From Candidatus Cloacimonadota bacterium (GTDB lineage Bacteria; Cloacimonadota; Cloacimonadia; JGIOTU-2): a DNA stretch of 44,755 bases. The first letter of the stretch is position 1, and each line of letters opens with the position of its first letter. The stretch spans positions 37,321 to 82,075 of the forward strand of contig JAYEOL010000015.1 in assembly GCA_034722995.1 (NCBI GenBank). Direction: 5' to 3'. Positions 40,870-44,755 of the stretch are shown piece by piece. The position numbers and the translations under genes were made by a program. The notes beneath the pieces were generated by a model, which had not been told where the DNA came from, searched no databases, and saw nothing but the letters and a program-made list of their open reading frames with translations.

Positions 40870-41784
40870 ATGAAGATAAATAAAAGAAAGAAAATTTCTA
40901 CTGAAAATCAGAGTTTGATTAATAAGTTTAAGTTTTACATAAAAGTAGAAAAAGGCTTAACAGAGAATAGTGTCAGCGCATATATTAGCGACATTGTGAA
41001 TTTTGCATCGTTTATAAATGATGAGGATTTGAAAAAAGTCAATGCTCAAAAGGTTATAGAATTTCTTAATTATCTTTATAAGAACAAAGCTGAAGATACA
41101 ACTGTTGCAAGGAAGCGAAGTTCACTCGCAAATTTTTATAAATTTCTTTTGGGAGAGGAATTAATTAATGAGCCAATATTTGAGAAATTTCCTGCTCCCA
41201 AAATTTCATTGAAACTTCCTGATGTTCTGTCTATTGAAGAGGTGAATACTCTTATTAATTCTGTCAAAACCAATGATAAATATGGCTTGCGTAACCGTGC
41301 TATGCTTGAGTTTCTATACTCAACAGGTGCAAGAATATCTGAAATGATACATTTAAGGATTAGTGATATTTTATGGAATGGAGGTTTGGTCAGGCTTTTT
41401 GGTAAAGGCAGAAAAGAGCGATATGTGCCAATATCAAACATCGCTCTGGAATATTGCCAGAAATATCTTAATGAAGCAAGAAATAAATTACTTAAGGAAA
41501 AACAAAGTAATATAATGTTTCTGAATAGATTTGGCAATAAATTAAGTAGAATGGGATGCTGGAAGATATTTGAGAAGTATGTAATGGAAGCTGGTATAAA
41601 GGCAAAGGTTTCTCCTCATACTTTGCGTCATTCCTTTGCAACTCATCTTTTAGAGGGTGGTGCTAATCTCCGAGTGGTACAGGCTCTTTTGGGTCATAGC
41701 AGTATAAGTACCACACAAATTTATACAAATATTGACAGAAAATATTTGAAAGAAATTCATTCGCTCTATCATCCAAGAGCATAA
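40870..41784 (+). CDS. site-specific tyrosine recombinase XerC/XerD
   Basis: A 304-residue recombinase. A SAM-like N-terminal core-binding domain (about 12-95) is followed by the catalytic domain. The catalytic residues are the Arg in STGARISE, the Lys in GKGRKERYVP, His-x-x-Arg in HTLRHSFATHLLEGGA, the His in LLGHSSISTT and Tyr in IYTNID. All are present. It resolves chromosome dimers at dif with its partner recombinase and FtsK. I cannot tell XerC from XerD by sequence alone. It lies next to ordinary genes, with no sign of a phage or integron, so a housekeeping role is most likely. The ATG has no strong ribosome binding site. Confidence 0.93.
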   Translation: MKINKRKKISTENQSLINKFKFYIKVEKGLTENSVSAYISDIVNFASFINDEDLKKVNAQKVIEFLNYLYKNKAEDTTVARKRSSLANFYKFLLGEELINEPIFEKFPAPKISLKLPDVLSIEEVNTLINSVKTNDKYGLRNRAMLEFLYSTGARISEMIHLRISDILWNGGLVRLFGKGRKERYVPISNIALEYCQKYLNEARNKLLKEKQSNIMFLNRFGNKLSRMGCWKIFEKYVMEAGIKAKVSPHTLRHSFATHLLEGGANLRVVQALLGHSSISTTQIYTNIDRKYLKEIHSLYHPRA

Positions 41785-41796
41785 AAATAAAGAAGT

Positions 41797-41828
41797 CCCG
41801 AAAAGAATCGGGCCCCCGATTTATCGGG
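41797..41828. repeat. two CCCGA/TCGGG hairpins in tandem
   Basis: CCCGA-AAAGAA-TCGGG (41797-41812) and CCCGA-TTTA-TCGGG (41815-41828), between the recombinase and TPR genes. Confidence 0.75.
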
Positions 41829-41845
41829 AAAAGGAGTATAAAACA

Positions 41846-42850
41846 ATGAAACCCAAAAAGATTGCAATAATAATAGTGATTTTGCTTATGTCAGTCAGCT
41901 TTATTAACGCAAAAGAATTAACAGATAGAGAGATTCAGCAGATTGAATATGATGCCGGAACTGCTTACAATGAAGGTGTTGAATTATATAATTCCAAAGA
42001 CTATCATGGAGCAATTGACAAATTCCTTATTTCATTAGAAAAGTACCAACAAATAGACACTGAAGAAAATCCAAAAACTGTCAGAATTAGTGAGTTATAC
42101 AAAAATCTTTCTGTGCTATATAATATGACCAAACAATATGATAAGGCTATTGAATACTATAGCCTGAGATTACAGAGAGAACCTGAAAATCATAGAATTA
42201 ATATATCATTAAGTACTCTTTATGAAAAGATTGGCAAGAAAGATAAAGCCTTACAGATTTTGATTGATTTCAATAAAAATTACAACCAATACAAAATAAA
42301 GTCTAAAATAGCACAAATTTATGAAGAGAGAAATGACATTCCCAATGCTATAAAATACTATTCAGAAGCATTTAATTTGAATAAAAAGAAGGTTGATATT
42401 CTTGGAAAAGTTGCATTATTCTACCATAAAATCGGGCAGGATACAAGTGCTATAAAGATTTACAATGACTATATTGCCACCAAACCAGAAGATTATATTT
42501 TAAAAAAAGTCTACAAAAATTTAGGTATTTTTTATCAAAATATGGGCAATATAGATGACGCAATCCTTGCTTTTGAAGAATCAGATAGCATAAAATTTGA
42601 TAAAGAAGTTTGTCTGATTTTAGGTCAATTGTATTATGAAAGAGGAAATTATACTACGGCAAAACTCAATCTTGCAAAAGTGAAAGAAAAGGAACCAAAT
42701 AATCCCCAGGCTCATTATTATTTAGGTTTAATATATCGTAAAGAAGGAAAAAATGCTGAAGCATTAGCTGAATTTGAAAAGATAAAGAATCACCACACAT
42801 TAGGACCTGCAGCCAAACAACAGATAGAATTTATTAAGAAAAGCGAATAA
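41846..42850 (+). CDS. exported tetratricopeptide-repeat protein
   Basis: A 334-residue protein with a signal peptide (about residues 1-22). It is followed by about seven TPR units (AGTAYNEGVELYNSKDYHGAIDKF, SVLYNMTKQYDKAIEYYSLRL, and later LGLIYRKEGKNAEALAEFEKI). It is probably periplasmic or outer-membrane attached and serves as a scaffold. The partner is unknown. An AAAAGGAG precedes the ATG, directly after the CCCGA hairpins. The family cannot be resolved further from sequence. Confidence 0.82.
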   Translation: MKPKKIAIIIVILLMSVSFINAKELTDREIQQIEYDAGTAYNEGVELYNSKDYHGAIDKFLISLEKYQQIDTEENPKTVRISELYKNLSVLYNMTKQYDKAIEYYSLRLQREPENHRINISLSTLYEKIGKKDKALQILIDFNKNYNQYKIKSKIAQIYEERNDIPNAIKYYSEAFNLNKKKVDILGKVALFYHKIGQDTSAIKIYNDYIATKPEDYILKKVYKNLGIFYQNMGNIDDAILAFEESDSIKFDKEVCLILGQLYYERGNYTTAKLNLAKVKEKEPNNPQAHYYLGLIYRKEGKNAEALAEFEKIKNHHTLGPAAKQQIEFIKKSE

Positions 42851-43245
42851 CTTTTTAGTGCGGAATGCGGAATGTGAGGTGCTGAATGCCAGCTCAAACG
42901 GGATTTGTTCCCCTCCCCGCGTCTGCGGGGATTGCGGGGACTGTTTTGAACATTATTTAATGTTGAGAGTTACTATTTTTTTATTTTGTTATTGTCAGAG
43001 CGTTGTAGTTCCCAATTCAGTTGTTGATTAGTTATTAAATTTTTTTATGAGATTTGCAAAATATGATAATCTTTATTTTTTTTGAGATATTAAAAATAAG
43101 TTTTGATTTACCTCATCCTCTAACTCCTTCTCCTAAAAGTAGAAGGAGAATTCTGGCTTCCTTTCCTTTTAGGAGAGGATTGAGGTGAGGTTAAAAAAAA
43201 CATATATTTTGCAGAAAGCATATTTTTTTATTTAAGGAGAAATAA
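42851..43245. other. 395-base intergenic region with repeats
   Basis: No gene seen. Contains CCCCGC-GTCT-GCGGGG (42915-42930). It also contains an imperfect inverted repeat between about 43111-43139 and 43166-43190 built on CCTCA...AGGAG, related to the 27781-27801 region, with an inner hairpin CTCCTTCT/AGAAGGAG. GGAG at the end serves tpiA. Confidence 0.75.
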
Positions 43246-44028
43246 ATGAGAAAGACAATCATTTCTGGCAACTGGAAGATGAATAAAACAGTTGAAGAAG
43301 CTAATGATTTTTTTCAAGGAATTTCAGATTGGGAAAAGAATTTTAAGCATAATAACCAGATTTTGATTTTTCCGCCAAATCTTTATATTCAAAACGCACT
43401 AAAGATCCTGAGTAAAAATAGTATAGATATTGGTGTGCAAAACATCTATTACAAAGACTTTGGCGCATATACCGGCGAGATTTCTCCAAAAATGATTTTA
43501 TCAATCGGATGTAAATATTCATTAGTTGGACATTCTGAAAGAAGAAAGATTTTTCATGAAACAGATGAAGATATAAATCGCAAAGTAACATCACTTATCT
43601 CAAACGGGCTGAATGTTGTAATGTGTATTGGAGAAACAGAGGAACAGAGATTGGCAGAGAAAACAGAAAAAGTTTTGGAAAAGCAATTGAGTCTTGGCTT
43701 GAAGGATATTTCAGATAAAGATATGGAAAATATAGTTATTGCTTATGAGCCTGTGTGGGCAATTGGAACAGGTAAAACAGCCACTCCAGAAATTGCAGAG
43801 CAAGCTCATAAGTTCATAAGAGATTGGCTTTCGCAAAAGTTTGGAAAGAAGATTGCTGATGAAACATCAATTTTGTATGGTGGAAGTATCAAGGTTTCTA
43901 ATATTGGAGAGTTGATAGCACAAGAGGATATTGATGGCGGATTGATTGGTGGTGCAAGTTTGAATCTGAATGATTTTAAGAAAATAATTGAAATTTCCGA
44001 AGATGGTCATAACGCTTCGCTGTCATAA
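43246..44028 (+). CDS. tpiA: triosephosphate isomerase
   Basis: A 260-residue TIM-barrel enzyme interconverting glyceraldehyde 3-phosphate and dihydroxyacetone phosphate in glycolysis and gluconeogenesis, which fits with pckA in the window. The catalytic residues are N9 and K11 (SGNWKMNK), H96 (VGHSERRK) and E168 (AYEPVWAIGTGK), with the mobile loop following. LYGGSIK and IDGGLIGGASL are the phosphate-binding end. Homologues normally end soon after the final helix; here the last residues (HNASLS) are encoded by CGCTTCGCTGTCATAATG-type repeat DNA that continues downstream. AAGGAG precedes the ATG. Confidence 0.96.
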   Translation: MRKTIISGNWKMNKTVEEANDFFQGISDWEKNFKHNNQILIFPPNLYIQNALKILSKNSIDIGVQNIYYKDFGAYTGEISPKMILSIGCKYSLVGHSERRKIFHETDEDINRKVTSLISNGLNVVMCIGETEEQRLAEKTEKVLEKQLSLGLKDISDKDMENIVIAYEPVWAIGTGKTATPEIAEQAHKFIRDWLSQKFGKKIADETSILYGGSIKVSNIGELIAQEDIDGGLIGGASLNLNDFKKIIEISEDGHNASLS

Positions 44029-44159
44029 TGGCTAAAGCCGTCATTTGCTTCGCTGTCAAAAAGTTCGCTTTGCTCGCTGTCATTAAGTCATTCGCTCACT
44101 TCGTTCGCTGTCATAATGACTACTATTGACTATAAATGACGATTCGCCAGTTGGCGAAT
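44012..44159. repeat. CGCTGTCATAATG-type repeats and hairpin after tpiA
   Basis: CGCTGTCATAATG occurs twice (near 44018 and 44106) and CGCTGTCA twice more between them. A perfect hairpin ATTCGCCA-GT-TGGCGAAT is at 44142-44159. The first copy overlaps the tpiA stop codon. Confidence 0.8.
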
Positions 44160-44243
44160 TATATGACATCCCGATTTACCTGTCCTGTGAAGTCTCCGTT
44201 TTCTATTTCACTGGGATCGGGGCAAATGACTATAAGGCAAAAT

Positions 44244-44755
44244 ATGTTAGACATTAAATTTATTAGAAAGAATCCGGAATTAGTGAAAAAGTGCATTATT
44301 GCAAAAGGAGAGAAAACTGATTTAGACGAAATTATGTATTTGGATTCTAAAAAGAGAACATTACAATTTGAGTATGATCAATATAAAGCTGATCAAAATA
44401 GATATTCAAAAGAAATTCCAAAGTTTAAAAAAAATGGAAAAGATGTATCAGACTTGATTCCTGAGTTGCAAGATACTGCTAAAAAAGTTAAAGAAACATC
44501 CAGAAAACTTACTAAAATTTCAGCAAAATTAGAATCAGAATTACTTAAAGTTCCGAATATCTTTGATGATAGCGTTCCAATCGGTAAAAGTGATGAGGAT
44601 AATGTAGTAATAAAAGAGTATGGCAAAAAATCACAATTTGACTTTGAATCTCTTAATCATATTGAACTATCAGAGAAACTTCAATTGATTGATTTTAGGC
44701 ACGCAGCAAAGATTGCTGGCAGTGGATTTGTATGTTATATAAATAAGGGAGCAAA
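44244..44755 (+). CDS. serS: seryl-tRNA synthetase (3' truncated by window end)
   Basis: The first 170 codons of seryl-tRNA synthetase, which charges tRNA-Ser. The start MLDIKFIRKNPELVKKCIIAKG is the family N-terminus. A long antiparallel coiled coil follows, which binds the tRNA-Ser variable arm (EYDQYKADQNRYSKEI to KISAKLESELLKVPN). Then come the linker IFDDSVPIGKSDEDNVVI and the start of the catalytic domain (IDFRHAAKIAGSGFVCY). The reading frame stays open to the last base. The ATG at 44244 has only a weak AAGG upstream. The active-site motifs lie beyond the window. Confidence 0.95.
   Translation, partial: MLDIKFIRKNPELVKKCIIAKGEKTDLDEIMYLDSKKRTLQFEYDQYKADQNRYSKEIPKFKKNGKDVSDLIPELQDTAKKVKETSRKLTKISAKLESELLKVPNIFDDSVPIGKSDEDNVVIKEYGKKSQFDFESLNHIELSEKLQLIDFRHAAKIAGSGFVCYINKGA

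Noticed and set aside
40870-41784. Integrase of a mobile element
   Set aside because: The recombinase is the chromosomal XerC/D type, and no attachment sites or cargo genes surround it, despite the nearby tRNA gene.

Overview
The window is AT-rich, gene-dense bacterial chromosome. Four features suggest the FCB side of the tree, most likely a Cloacimonadota-like organism. (1) Four secreted proteins end in the same C-terminal sorting module (a YPNP-type start, a GQLVK strand, W-D/N-G, then GIYFYKL and a basic end). (2) There are Gram-negative envelope genes: waaA, a bifunctional class A PBP and an outer-membrane barrel. (3) Clear GGAGG/AAGGAG ribosome binding sites precede many genes, which argues against a typical Bacteroidota. 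(4) Intergenic spaces are crowded with small palindromes. This assignment is inference from gene content, not from a marker-gene search.

Layout. 1-4.4 kb: truncated polyprenol-phosphate glycosyltransferase, YitT-type membrane protein, a MazEF-type toxin-antitoxin pair, pdxJ and waaA. 4.4-6.8 kb: radical-SAM AmrS, a NusG-II-domain protein and a Gx-transporter membrane protein; the last two are separated by a four-helix-bundle (S23-type) gene framed by inverted GCAGNN hexamer arrays. 6.8-10.1 kb: PBP1A and a membrane glycosyltransferase. 10.2-12.2 kb (minus): a 13-repeat Asp-box/YCF48-like secreted propeller. 12.9-18.2 kb: TPR membrane protein, UMF1-type MFS transporter, glmS, recO. 18.6-22.5 kb: two more sorting-domain secreted proteins. 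22.6-25.5 kb: a conserved hypothetical, pckA and a DUF2147 protein. 25.6-31.7 kb (minus): a six-gene unit of TetR regulator, outer-membrane barrel, ABC ATPase, two FtsX/MacB permeases and a LolA-like protein. It looks less AT-rich than its surroundings. 31.9-36.1 kb: SagB-type nitroreductase, phosphodiesterase/phosphatase, LiaF-like membrane protein, glutamine synthetase. 36.6-37.8 kb: hypA plus an Mrp/MinD-type ATPase. 38.1-44.8 kb: a chimeric secreted protein, tRNA-Ala(CGC), a Raf-kinase-inhibitor-like lipoprotein, xerD/C, a TPR protein, tpiA and the start of serS.

The most unusual aspect is the repeat landscape. Many intergenic spaces carry perfect hairpins with 7-10 bp stems and centres of only 2-5 nt. 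Their stem sequences differ from one another while both arms stay complementary. Five occur in a row between the two permease genes. A second palindromic family built around GTAGTAC occurs nested downstream of the tRNA, and also in frame inside the Mrp-type ATPase gene. Similar repeat material forms the C-terminal codons of the TetR and tpiA genes and probably fills a surface loop in one or more sorting domains. No transposase of the RAYT/Y1 type is visible in the window, so what generates these elements is unknown here.
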